Positions 54,664-64,000 of a stretch of DNA of 64,000 bases are shown here, piece by piece. Positions within the stretch are counted from its first letter, which is position 1. Each line of letters opens with the position of its first letter. The notes under the pieces are model-generated. The model saw only the letters and a list, made by a program, of their open reading frames with translations. It had not been told where the DNA came from and made no database searches. Position numbers and translations under genes: made by a program. This stretch comes from Pseudomonas sp. K2I15 (GTDB lineage Bacteria; Pseudomonadota; Gammaproteobacteria; Pseudomonadales; Pseudomonadaceae), in the NCBI RefSeq assembly GCF_002204795.1, contig NZ_NIXO01000004.1, forward strand, positions 62,001 to 126,000. Reading direction: 5' to 3'.

Positions 54664-56115
54664 TCAGAAGCCGGTAGGGGTGCGAGTGTGCCAGTCAGTG
54701 TTCAACTGGTACTGGTGCGCCACATTGAGCAGGCGGCCTTCCTGGAAATACGGGGCGAGCAGTTGCACGCCCACCGGCAAACCGTCGACGAAACCTGCAG
54801 GCATGGACAAGCCCGGCAAGCCCGCGAGGTTGGCGGTGATGGTGTACAGGTCTTCCAGGTACTCGGCGATCGGGTCGCCGGTCTTGGCGCCGATCTTCCA
54901 GGCCGGGTTCGGCGTGGTTGGGCCGAGGATCACGTCGACTTCATTAAAGGCCGCCATGAAGTCGTTCTTGATCAGGCGACGGATCTTTTGCGCCTTGAGG
55001 TAGTACGCGTCGTAGTAACCGGCCGACAGGGCGTAGGCACCGACCATGATCCGGCGTTGTACTTCCACGCCGAAACCTTCGCCACGGGAGCGTTTATAAA
55101 GGTCGATCAGGTCTTTCGGGTTTTCGCAGCGGTAGCCGAAACGCACGCCGTCGAACCGCGACAGGTTGGAGGAAGCCTCGGCAGGAGCGATCACGTAGTA
55201 GGCAGGAATCGCGTGCTGGTTGTTCGGCAGGCTGATTTCCTTGATCACGGCGCCGAGCTTTTCCAGCGCCTTGACGCTGTTGTGCACCAGCTCGGCGATG
55301 CGCGGGTCGAGGCCGGCGCTGAAATACTCTTTCGGCACGCCGATGCGCAGGCCTTTGATCGAGGTGTTCAGGCTGGCGCTGTAGTCCGGCACGGGCTCGT
55401 CGATGCTGGTGGAGTCCTGCGTATCGAAGCCTGCCATGCCTTGTAACAATATTGCGCAGTCTTCAGCCGTGCGTGCCAGAGGGCCGCCTTGGTCGAGACT
55501 GGAAGCGTAGGCAATCATGCCCCAACGGGAAACGCGACCGTAGGTCGGTTTCAAACCGGTGAGGTTGGTGAACGCGGCCGGTTGGCGGATCGAACCGCCG
55601 GTGTCGGTGGCCGTGGCGGCGGGTAACAGACGAGCGGCAACCGCCGCAGCCGAACCACCCGACGAACCGCCGGGCACGTGCGCAAGGTTCCACGGGTTTT
55701 TCACCGGGCCGTAGTGGCTCGATTCGTTGGCCGAGCCCATGGCGAATTCGTCCATGTTGGTCTTGCCCAGGGTCACAGCCCCGGCAGCGGCCAGCTTGGC
55801 GACCACGGTGGCGTCGTAGGGCGCCTTGAAATTGTCGAGCATCTTCGAGCCGCAGCTGGTGCGAATGCCCTGGGTGCAGAACAGGTCTTTGTGGGCAATC
55901 GGCGCACCCAACAGGGCGCCGTTCTCACCGTTGGCGCGACGTGCGTCGGCGGCCTTGGCCTGGCTCAGGGCCAGCTCTTCGGTGATGCTGATGAAGCTGT
56001 TGACCTTGGGGTCCAGCTCGGCGATACGCGCCAGCAGGGTTTTGGTCAGCTCTTCGGAAGAAAACTTTTTGTCGGCGAGACCGCGGGCGATCTCGGCCAG
56101 AGTCAATTGATGCAT
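54664..56115 (-). CDS. gatA: Aspartyl/glutamyl-tRNA amidotransferase subunit A
   Basis: 483-residue amidase-signature subunit that releases ammonia from glutamine. The Ser-cisSer-Lys triad is visible: Lys in APIAHKDLF, the Ser residues in [15 protein letters not shown], and [13 protein letters not shown] with the nucleophile. It is followed 10 bases later by gatB and preceded by gatC after 16 bases, in the order gatC-gatA-gatB. Confidence 0.97.
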   Translation of the reverse strand: MHQLTLAEIARGLADKKFSSEELTKTLLARIAELDPKVNSFISITEELALSQAKAADARRANGENGALLGAPIAHKDLFCTQGIRTSCGSKMLDNFKAPYDATVVAKLAAAGAVTLGKTNMDEFAMGSANESSHYGPVKNPWNLAHVPGGSSGGSAAAVAARLLPAATATDTGGSIRQPAAFTNLTGLKPTYGRVSRWGMIAYASSLDQGGPLARTAEDCAILLQGMAGFDTQDSTSIDEPVPDYSASLNTSIKGLRIGVPKEYFSAGLDPRIAELVHNSVKALEKLGAVIKEISLPNNQHAIPAYYVIAPAEASSNLSRFDGVRFGYRCENPKDLIDLYKRSRGEGFGVEVQRRIMVGAYALSAGYYDAYYLKAQKIRRLIKNDFMAAFNEVDVILGPTTPNPAWKIGAKTGDPIAEYLEDLYTITANLAGLPGLSMPAGFVDGLPVGVQLLAPYFQEGRLLNVAHQYQLNTDWHTRTPTGF

Positions 56116-56131
56116 TGCAGGCTCTTTCCCT

Positions 56132-56419
56132 TTAGTCGATGACTTTCGGAACCAGGTACAGGCCGTTTTCGACCGCTGGCGCGATGGACTGGTAAGCCTC
56201 GCGATGATTGCGCTCGGTCACGACGTCGGCGCGCAGGCGCTGGCTGGCTTCCAGCGGGTGAGCCAAGGGCTCGATGCCGTCGGTATTCACGGCTTGCATT
56301 TGGTCGACCAGCCCGAGAATGCTGTTCAGGGCTGCGGTGGTCTGTGGAAGATCGGCTTCATTGAGGCCCAGGCAGGCCAAATGAGCGATTTTTTCCACGT
56401 CGGAGCGTTCAAGCGCCAT
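56132..56419 (-). CDS. gatC: Aspartyl/glutamyl-tRNA amidotransferase subunit C
   Basis: 95-residue belt subunit. [16 protein letters not shown] at the start and [20 protein letters not shown] in the middle are typical. It stabilises the GatA-GatB pair. A TACAAT -10-like box lies at 56470-56465 on the minus strand, about 45 bases upstream, without a clear -35. It shares a 210-bp divergent region with mreB. Confidence 0.96.
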   Translation of the reverse strand: MALERSDVEKIAHLACLGLNEADLPQTTAALNSILGLVDQMQAVNTDGIEPLAHPLEASQRLRADVVTERNHREAYQSIAPAVENGLYLVPKVID

Positions 56420-56617
56420 GGGATTCTCCAGTGGAAAACAGAACGGAAGCTATCCGTGTGTTAGATTGTAGGAACACTACCGCATTTCTACGGTCATATG
56501 GCCGCGATTGTGGGGGTTGGTGCACAGAAAGTCGGCCAATTTAGCACATTGGCGCCTTGCCCAAAATCCCTGTCGTTGTTAGAGTTTGCCGCACTTTTTT
56601 ACCCACGCGTTGCCTAG

Positions 56618-57667
<1,050 letters not shown>

Positions 57668-57699
57668 GATTTTGCTGGTTGGCCCATGCTTCGCTCGCA

Positions 57700-57721
57700 G
57701 GCAGCACTTTGCAGTGCTGCC
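57700..57721 (+). other. Hairpin between mreB and mreC
   Basis: GGCAGCACT and AGTGCTGCC form a perfect 9-bp stem with a 4-nt loop, followed by TGTTGGCGTTTATCTTCTT. The T tract is weak, so it may terminate partially and keep MreB above MreC and MreD. Confidence 0.55.
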
Positions 57722-57807
57722 TGTTGGCGTTTATCTTCTTCAATCTGCATCCAGGCCGGTTTGATGCCGTATGAATAAAGAAAACATTTGCCTGGGAGGA
57801 GCGGCTT

Positions 57808-58899
57808 ATTAAACCGCTTTTTTCCAAAGGCCCCTCATTGGGCGTGCGCCTGTTGGTACTGGTCGTGCTATCGGTTGCGCTGATGGTGGTCGATGCCCGC
57901 TTCACACTGCTCAAGCCAGTGCGTAGCCAGATGTCGCTGGTCCTGATGCAGACTTACTGGATCACCGACCTGCCGCAGCGTCTCTACCAGGGTGTGGCCA
58001 GCCAATTTGGCAGCCGTACCGAACTGGTGGCCGAGAACGAAAAACTCAAGACCGAAAACCTGCTGCTGCAGGGGCGCATGCAAAAGCTGGCGGCCCTCAC
58101 CGAGCAGAACGTTCGGCTGCGCGAGTTGCTCAATTCTTCCGCGTTGGTCAACGAGAAGGTCGAAGTGGCCGAGTTGATCGGCATGGACCCGAACCCCTTT
58201 ACCCACCGCATCATCATCAACAAGGGTGAGCGCGACGGCGTGGTCCTTGGCCAGCCGGTGCTCGATGCCCGTGGCTTGATGGGCCAGGTGGTGGAGTTGA
58301 TGCCTTATACGTCCCGCGTCCTGTTGCTGACCGACACCACCCACAGCATTCCGGTGCAAGTTAACCGCAATGGCCTGCGGGCGATTGCCAGCGGTACGGG
58401 CAACCCGGAACGCCTGGAACTGCGTCATGTGGCCGACACCGCTGACATCAAGGAAGGCGATCTGCTGGTCAGCTCCGGCCTGGGTCAGCGTTTCCCGGCA
58501 GGTTACCCGGTAGCGACGGTCAAGGAAGTGATCCACGATTCCGGCCAGCCCTTCGCCATCGTGCGTGCCGTGCCGACCGCCGCATTGAACCGCAGCCGTT
58601 ACCTGTTGCTGGTGTTCAGCGACAACCGCACCCCGGAAGAGCGCGCCAACGAAGCCGCCCAGGCCCAGGAAGCGGAAGACAAACGAAACGGCACTACACC
58701 GATCATTCCAGCGACTGTGCCAAAGCCAGTGGCGCCCGCCGCCCCGGTAGCCGTGCCTGCAACGCCAGCCGCACCTGTCGCGACACCGGCCAAACCCGTG
58801 GCCCATAGCGCGCGTCCGGCCAAGCCTGCGGCTGCAACACCTGCCGCTGCCAAACCACCGGCTGCGGCCCCGGCAACCACTCGGCAGAGGGAAGAATAA
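57808..58899 (+). CDS. mreC: Rod-shape-determining protein MreC, probable AUU start
   Basis: 363-residue bitopic membrane protein: a short cytoplasmic part (IKPLFSKGPSLG), a transmembrane helix (about 14-32), a coiled coil (TELVAENEKLKTENLLLQGR) and the beta-barrel domain to about residue 280. The last 80 residues are almost all Ala, Pro, Thr, Val and Lys. The reading frame has no ATG or GTG between the preceding stop (57772) and the start of the conserved sequence. GGGAGGA lies 7 bases before an ATT codon at 57808, which is the best start. A TTG at 57838 would drop conserved residues and lacks a ribosome site. Confidence 0.88.
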   Translation: MKPLFSKGPSLGVRLLVLVVLSVALMVVDARFTLLKPVRSQMSLVLMQTYWITDLPQRLYQGVASQFGSRTELVAENEKLKTENLLLQGRMQKLAALTEQNVRLRELLNSSALVNEKVEVAELIGMDPNPFTHRIIINKGERDGVVLGQPVLDARGLMGQVVELMPYTSRVLLLTDTTHSIPVQVNRNGLRAIASGTGNPERLELRHVADTADIKEGDLLVSSGLGQRFPAGYPVATVKEVIHDSGQPFAIVRAVPTAALNRSRYLLLVFSDNRTPEERANEAAQAQEAEDKRNGTTPIIPATVPKPVAPAAPVAVPATPAAPVATPAKPVAHSARPAKPAAATPAAAKPPAAAPATTRQREE

Positions 58900-59387
58900 T
58901 GGCCGGTACTCATTCGCGTAACGGCTGGATCGTCTGGCTGACCTTCGCCATCGGCTTGCTGCTCAGTGTTTCGCCGTTGCCGCAATTCATGGAAATTTTG
59001 CGTCCGCTGTGGCTCGCCTTGCTGCTGGCATTCTGGGCCTTGGCGCTGCCGCACAAGGTCGGGATGGTCACGGCCATGTGTCTCGGGCTGATGGAGGATG
59101 TGCTCTACGGCACCTTGCTCGGCCAGAACGCGCTGATCCTGACCCTGATTACCTTCCTGGTGTTGTCGTTGCAGCAGCGTTTGCGCATGTTCCCGATGTG
59201 GCAGCAGTGCCTGGTGATACTGGTGATCTTCGGCCTGGCGCAGTTGGTGCAGCTATGGCTCAGTGCCTTGACCGGCAACCGCCAACCGACCCTGGCGCTG
59301 GTATTGCCCGCGCTGGTCAGCGCGCTGTTGTGGCCCTGGATCAGTTTTGGCCTGCGTGGATTACGCCGTCGCTATAAAATCAATTGA
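58899..59387 (+). CDS. mreD: Rod-shape-determining protein MreD
   Basis: 162-residue inner-membrane protein with five or six helices. It begins [20 protein letters not shown], and [17 protein letters not shown] near 65 is the conserved family core. It works with MreC in the elongasome. The ATG overlaps the mreC stop by one base (TAATG). It ends with a basic tail ([10 protein letters not shown]). Confidence 0.95.
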   Translation: MAGTHSRNGWIVWLTFAIGLLLSVSPLPQFMEILRPLWLALLLAFWALALPHKVGMVTAMCLGLMEDVLYGTLLGQNALILTLITFLVLSLQQRLRMFPMWQQCLVILVIFGLAQLVQLWLSALTGNRQPTLALVLPALVSALLWPWISFGLRGLRRRYKIN

Positions 59388-59437
59388 ATGGATCGCGAGG
59401 CTCTGCCTGGTTATCGAACCCTACAGGGAGAGTCTGC

Positions 59438-60034
59438 ATGAATTCGCTTTATCTGGCCTCGGGCTCCCCGAGGCGGCGTGAACTGCTGACACAGATCGGC
59501 GTGCCGTTCACCGTCGTCAGCGCCGCGATTGATGAAACTCCCCTTACCGATGAATCGCCTGCGGCCTACGTCGAGCGCCTGGCGCGCGGCAAGGCTGCGG
59601 CCGGTCGCGCGGCGCTGGCCGATGCTGCTGGCGCCTGTGTACTGGGCGCCGACACCGCAGTCATCCTCGACGGCCAGATCCTCGGTAAGCCCGTGGATCA
59701 AGCCGATGCCCAGGGCATGTTGTTGGCCCTTTCTGATCGTGAACACGAAGTTCTGACGGCTATCGCCCTGATTGACGACCAGCGTTGCGAAACGCGGCTG
59801 GTCAGCAGTCGCGTGCGGTTTCGCAGGATTTCAGCGGATGAAGCCACCACTTATTGGCACAGCGGCGAGCCCCAGGACAAAGCGGGCGGCTATGCTATCC
59901 AGGGCTTGGCGGCGGTGTTCGTCGCCGGACTCAATGGCAGCTACTCCGCCGTTGTTGGCCTGCCTGTCTGTGAAACCGCAGAACTGCTGGGCCAATTCGG
60001 CATACCCTGTTGGCAAAACCTTACCGTGCGCTAA
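59438..60034 (+). CDS. maf: Maf-family nucleoside-triphosphate pyrophosphatase
   Basis: 198-residue house-cleaning enzyme. The substrate motif [12 protein letters not shown] is near residue 6, VERLARGKA near 46, [17 protein letters not shown] near 69 and the late KAGGYAIQG. It hydrolyses dTTP, UTP or modified nucleotides to monophosphates; YhdE-type proteins in the mre cluster usually prefer dTTP or UTP. The ATG at 59438 follows AGGGAG. 51 bases after mreD; same operon. Confidence 0.93.
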   Translation: MNSLYLASGSPRRRELLTQIGVPFTVVSAAIDETPLTDESPAAYVERLARGKAAAGRAALADAAGACVLGADTAVILDGQILGKPVDQADAQGMLLALSDREHEVLTAIALIDDQRCETRLVSSRVRFRRISADEATTYWHSGEPQDKAGGYAIQGLAAVFVAGLNGSYSAVVGLPVCETAELLGQFGIPCWQNLTVR

Positions 60035-60104
60035 ACGCCGTATTCCAGCGCCAAGCCTTAAGCGATCGGTCACTATTGTGAAAACGCCTGAACGAGACCC
60101 AGCC

Positions 60105-61562
60105 ATGAGTGAAGAGATTCTGATCAATATCACGCCGATGGAATCGCGCGTGGCGGTGGTAGAGAACGGTGTTCTGCAAGAAGTGCACGTCGAGCGCACC
60201 CAAAAGCGCGGGATCGTCGGCAATATCTATAAAGGCAAGGTCGTGCGTGTGTTGCCGGGGATGCAGGCGGCTTTCGTCGACATCGGCCTGGACCGCGCCG
60301 CGTTCATCCATGCTTCGGAAATCTCCCTGCGCGAGGGCCCTGCAGTTGAAAGCATCAGCGCCCTGGTGCACGAAGGGCAAAGCCTGGTGGTGCAAGTCAC
60401 CAAGGACCCGATTGGCTCCAAGGGCGCGCGGCTGACCACGCAACTGTCGATTCCTTCGCGTTACCTGGTGTACATGCCGCGCACTGCCCACGTTGGCATT
60501 TCCCTGAAAATCGAAGATGAAGCCGAGCGCGAACGCCTGAAAAAGGTGGTCAGCGACTGCGTGGCGCAGGAAGGCATCAAGGAGGCCGGCGGCTTTATCC
60601 TGCGTACCGCCGCAGAAGGTGCCGGTGCCGACGAAATCCTCATGGACATCCGCTACCTGCGTCGCCTTTGGGACCAGATCGGCGCGCAGATCAAGACCAT
60701 TGGCGCGCCCAGTGTCATCTACGAAGACCTCGGCCTGGCCCTGCGCACCTTGCGCGATTTGGTCAGCCCGAAGATCGAGAAAATTCGCATCGACTCGCGG
60801 GAAACCTTCCAGCGCACCACGCAATTTGTTGCTGAGTTGATGCCGGAAATCGCCGACCGCCTGGAGCACTACCCGGGCGAACGGCCGATCTTCGACCTGT
60901 ATGGCGTCGAAGACGAAATCCAGAAAGCCCTCGAGCGCAAAGTGCCGCTCAAGTCCGGCGGCTACCTGGTGGTGGACCCGGCGGAAGCGATGAGTACCAT
61001 CGACGTCAATACCGGCGCCTTTGTGGGCCATCGCAACCTCGAAGAAACCATCTTCAAGACCAACCTCGAAGCCGCCACCGCGATTGCCCGCCAGCTGCGC
61101 CTGCGCAACCTGGGCGGGATCATCATCATCGACTTCATCGACATGGAAGACGAAGAGCACCAGCGCCAGGTGCTGCGTACCCTGGAGAAGCAACTGGAGC
61201 GCGACCACGCCAAAACCAACATCATCGGCATCACCGAGTTGGGCCTGGTGCAGATGACCCGCAAGCGCACCCGCGAAAGCCTGGAGCAAGTGCTGTGCGA
61301 GCCGTGCAGCAGTTGCCAGGGCCGCGGCAAGTTGAAGACTCCGGAAACGGTTTGCTACGAGATTTTCCGGGAAATCTTACGAGAGGCACGCGCCTATCAG
61401 GCCGAGGGCTATAGAGTTCTTGCCAACCAGAAGGTGGTCGACCGGCTGCTGGATGAAGAGTCCGGCAACGTGGCCGAACTGGAGGGTTTTATCGGGCGCA
61501 CCATTCGCTTCCAGGTCGAAACCATGTATTCCCAGGAACAATATGACGTGGTGCTGCTCTGA
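60105..61562 (+). CDS. rng: Ribonuclease G
   Basis: 485-residue endoribonuclease of the RNase E/G family that matures the 5' end of 16S rRNA. An S1 domain with RGIVGNIYKGKVVRVLPGMQAAFVDIGLDRAAF lies at about 35-67. The catalytic aspartates are in STIDVNTGAFVG and IIIDFIDMEDEEH. The zinc-link cysteines are CEPCSSCQG near 402. The ATG at 60105 gives the conserved SEEILINITPMESRVA start. 70 bases after maf. The C-terminal scaffold of RNase E is absent, as expected. Confidence 0.96.
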   Translation: MSEEILINITPMESRVAVVENGVLQEVHVERTQKRGIVGNIYKGKVVRVLPGMQAAFVDIGLDRAAFIHASEISLREGPAVESISALVHEGQSLVVQVTKDPIGSKGARLTTQLSIPSRYLVYMPRTAHVGISLKIEDEAERERLKKVVSDCVAQEGIKEAGGFILRTAAEGAGADEILMDIRYLRRLWDQIGAQIKTIGAPSVIYEDLGLALRTLRDLVSPKIEKIRIDSRETFQRTTQFVAELMPEIADRLEHYPGERPIFDLYGVEDEIQKALERKVPLKSGGYLVVDPAEAMSTIDVNTGAFVGHRNLEETIFKTNLEAATAIARQLRLRNLGGIIIIDFIDMEDEEHQRQVLRTLEKQLERDHAKTNIIGITELGLVQMTRKRTRESLEQVLCEPCSSCQGRGKLKTPETVCYEIFREILREARAYQAEGYRVLANQKVVDRLLDEESGNVAELEGFIGRTIRFQVETMYSQEQYDVVLL

Positions 61563-61637
61563 TTCGCGTTAGCTCTTATCAACGAGACTGGCAGACCTTG
61601 ATCTGCCGTCCGACTACTGCCTTTGAGGGTCGCCTGA

Positions 61638-64000
61638 CATGGAGCGTCTGATACGCTTTTTTGCCGCATTGACCCGCTGGGGCCTTGGCCTGTGCGCCTT
61701 GCTGCTGGTATTGGCAGCGGTGTACGTGAGCCTTGGCCGTGAATTGACGCCGCTGGTGGCGGAATACCGTGGCGAAATCGAAGCCAAGGCGCGTACTGCG
61801 CTGGATATGCCCCTGAGCATCGGCAGCCTGGAAGGGCGCTGGAGCGGCTTTGCCCCGGTATTGATGGCCCACGATGTGATGGTGGGTGAGGGCAACAGCG
61901 CCCTGCGCCTGGACCAGGTGCAAGTGGTGCCGGACATCTGGGCCAGCCTGCTGGCGCGCGAAGTGCGTATTGCCCACTTGGAAGTCAGCGGCCTGCAAGT
62001 CAGCGTGAAGGAAGACAAGGACGGCCATTGGGCGCTGCAAGGCCTGCCCGTGCGGGATGACCAGCCGCTGGATCCAGAACAACTGCTCACGCGCCTGCAA
62101 ATGGTCGGGCAGGTGTCATTGCTCGACAGCCAGGTGACACTGCAGCCGTTTGACCAGGCGCCGCTGACCTTGACCTATGTCGGTGTGAGCCTGCAGACCG
62201 GCGCCAACCGCCAGCGCCTGGACGCGCGCTTGACCCTGCCCGACGGCCAGCCCCTGGCGCTGAACCTGCGTACCCGAATCCGCGCCAGCCAGTGGAAGGA
62301 CGGCGAAGTCCAGGCCTACTTGAGCTTGCCGCAGAGTGACTGGGCAAAATGGATCCCGGCGAAACTGACCCAGCAATGGAAGCTCACCGAATTCAAGGCC
62401 GGCGGCGAATTCTGGCTGACCTGGGCCAAGGGCACCGTGCAAAGCGCCGCCGTGCGCCTCAACGCCCCGCAACTCAAAGGCAGCTATGCCGACCGCAAGC
62501 CGACTCACATCGAGAACCTGGCCCTTACCGCGTATCTGCAACGCAGTGATAGTGGCCTCAAGGTACTGTTTGACTCGCTGGCGATGAACCTCGGCGACAC
62601 CCGCTGGGAATCGCGCCTGCAACTGCAACAAACCCTGGCGACCGACAAGGCACAGGAAGTCTGGAACCTGCAGGCCGATCGCCTCGACCTGACGCCGATC
62701 ACGCCGCTGCTGCATGCCCTGGCACCGCTGCCGGAAGCCCTGGCCACAACCCTGGATCATCTCAAGGCCACCGGCACGCTGCATAACGTGCTGCTGGATT
62801 ATCGGCCTCAAGACACCACCGATCAGCGCGTGAGCTTTGCGGCCAACCTCGACCGCATTGGTTTTGATGCCTACTTCGGCGCCCCGGCGGCCCGCAATGT
62901 CAGCGGCAGCATCAGCGGAGACCTGGGCAAGGGCGAGTTACGCATGGACAGCAAGGATTTTTCCTTGCACCTGTTTCCGATTTTCGCCAAGCCCTGGCAG
63001 TACATCCAGGCCAATGCTCGCCTGACGTGGAAGCTGGACAAGGAAGGCTTCACGCTCATCGCGCCGTACATCAAGGTGCTGGGTGAGGAGGGCAAGGTTG
63101 CCGCCGACTTCCTGATTCGCCTGCACTTCGACCACAGCCAGGAAGACTACATGGACCTGCGGGTCGGTATGGTCGATGGCGACGGCCGTTTCACCCCCAA
63201 ATACCTGCCGGCCGTCTTGAGCCCGGCGCTCGACGAATGGCTGCGCACTGCGATTCTCAAAGGCGCCGTGGACCAGGGCTTCTTCCAGTATCAAGGTTCG
63301 CTGAACCACGACGCGCTGCCCGCCTCACGCAATATCAGCCTGTTCTTCAAGGTGCATGATGCCGAGCTGGCGTTCCAGCCGGGTTGGCCGCATGTCAGCA
63401 AGGTCAAGGGTGAAGTGTTTGTCGAGGAGAGCGGCGTGCGCATCCTGGCCAGCAAGGGCCAGTTGCTCGACACCAAGGTCAACGACATCTACGTCAACAT
63501 TCCCCATGCCCCCGAAGGCAAGGACAGCCACCTGTTGCTCACCGGCAACTTTGCCGGTGGCTTGGGTGATGGCCTGAAAATCCTTCAGGAGGCACCGATC
63601 GGCACTGCCTCGACCTTCGCCGGCTGGAAAGGCGAGGGCGACCTGCAAGGCAAGCTCGACCTGGATATTCCCCTGGCCAAGGGCGTCGATCCCAAGATCG
63701 TGGTCGACTTCAAGACCGACAAGGCACGCCTGCAACTGGCCGAGCCGACGCTGGACCTGAGCCAGCTCAAGGGTGACTTCCGTTTCGACAGCGCCAAGGG
63801 CCTGAGTGGCCAGAACATCAGCGCCCAGGCCTTCGACCGTCCCATCACCGCGCAAATTTTTGCCGATGGGCGGCAGGGCAACCTCAATACCCGCGTCACC
63901 GCCAAAGGGCAGGTCACCGTCAAGCGACTGACTGACTGGTTGAAGTTCAGCCAGCCGCTCCCGGTGTCTGGCGATATCCCCTACCAATTGCAGCTCAATC
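61638..64000 (+). CDS. yhdP: YhdP-family AsmA-like envelope protein (partial, runs off the window)
   Basis: At least 787 residues are encoded before the window ends; family members run to about 1270. A single N-terminal transmembrane helix (about residues 13-32) is followed by periplasmic beta-rich sequence with repeating short strands, including the DUF3971 region with LEGRWSGFAPVLMAHDVMV near 64 and RLTWKLDKEGFTLIAPYIKV near 460. YhdP, TamB and YdbH move phospholipid towards the outer membrane in E. coli. It lies 75 bases after rng, the usual order of the mre-maf-rng-yhdP cluster. The ATG at 61638 follows GAGGGTC. Confidence 0.9.

Overview
The window is a chromosomal segment of a Pseudomonas, most likely the P. 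fluorescens group. The evidence is high-GC coding sequence, orthologues and gene order familiar from Pseudomonas (speC; roxSR next to dpp; zapE-trpS; rplM-rpsI-petABC-sspAB; gatCAB facing mreBCD-maf-rng-yhdP), and many copies of the P. fluorescens-type REP doublet (REPIN) built on GTGGGAGCGGGCTTGCTCGC. No tRNA, rRNA, CRISPR array, insertion sequence or prophage was seen.

Layout. 1-1700: ornithine decarboxylase speC (minus) with a long leader holding its own terminator hairpin. 1713-5165: four-gene osmoprotectant (quaternary amine) ABC importer (minus). 5497-7080: prfC. 7339-7614: small secreted Asp-rich protein. 7817-20418: large dipeptide-uptake locus (minus) with four DppA-type binding proteins, an OprD-family porin and DppBCDF. 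20517-23879: a 1120-residue putative toxin or effector of the DUF6543 (dermonecrotic-toxin-like) type with an AT-rich C-terminal third. 24076-26808: SIMPL-domain protein facing the redox two-component pair roxSR. 27031-28755: YddA-like ABC exporter, followed by a 785-bp imperfect palindrome centred on a REPIN. 29635-33394: yhcB, a hydrolase, trpS and zapE. 33588-37029: GlxA-type AraC regulator, long-chain-type acyl-CoA dehydrogenase, Tas-like aldo-keto reductase. 37278-42165: rplM-rpsI, cytochrome bc1 (petABC), sspA-sspB.

42336-50045 is a galactarate/glucarate catabolic module: FadR/GntR regulator, kdgD, 2,5-dioxovalerate dehydrogenase, a GudP-like transporter and garD. Together these import galactarate, dehydrate it and carry it to 2-oxoglutarate; no glucarate dehydratase gene lies here. 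A divergent phospholipase-C-like gene (43235-44392) sits inside the module and has a perfect SOS/LexA box just downstream of its predicted promoter. 50221-53013: AEC transporter, CMD-family protein, Na+/Ca2+ exchanger-like protein, RlpA-like lipoprotein. 53208-56419: gatB-gatA-gatC (minus). 56630-64000: mreB-mreC-mreD-maf-rng-yhdP; mreC appears to start at AUU and yhdP runs off the window.

Best leads: the SOS-controlled phospholipase-like gene, the giant palindrome at 28765-29549, the DUF6543-type toxin gene, the AUU start of mreC, the speC leader attenuator, and a shared operator motif that ties the FadR/GntR regulator to kdgD.
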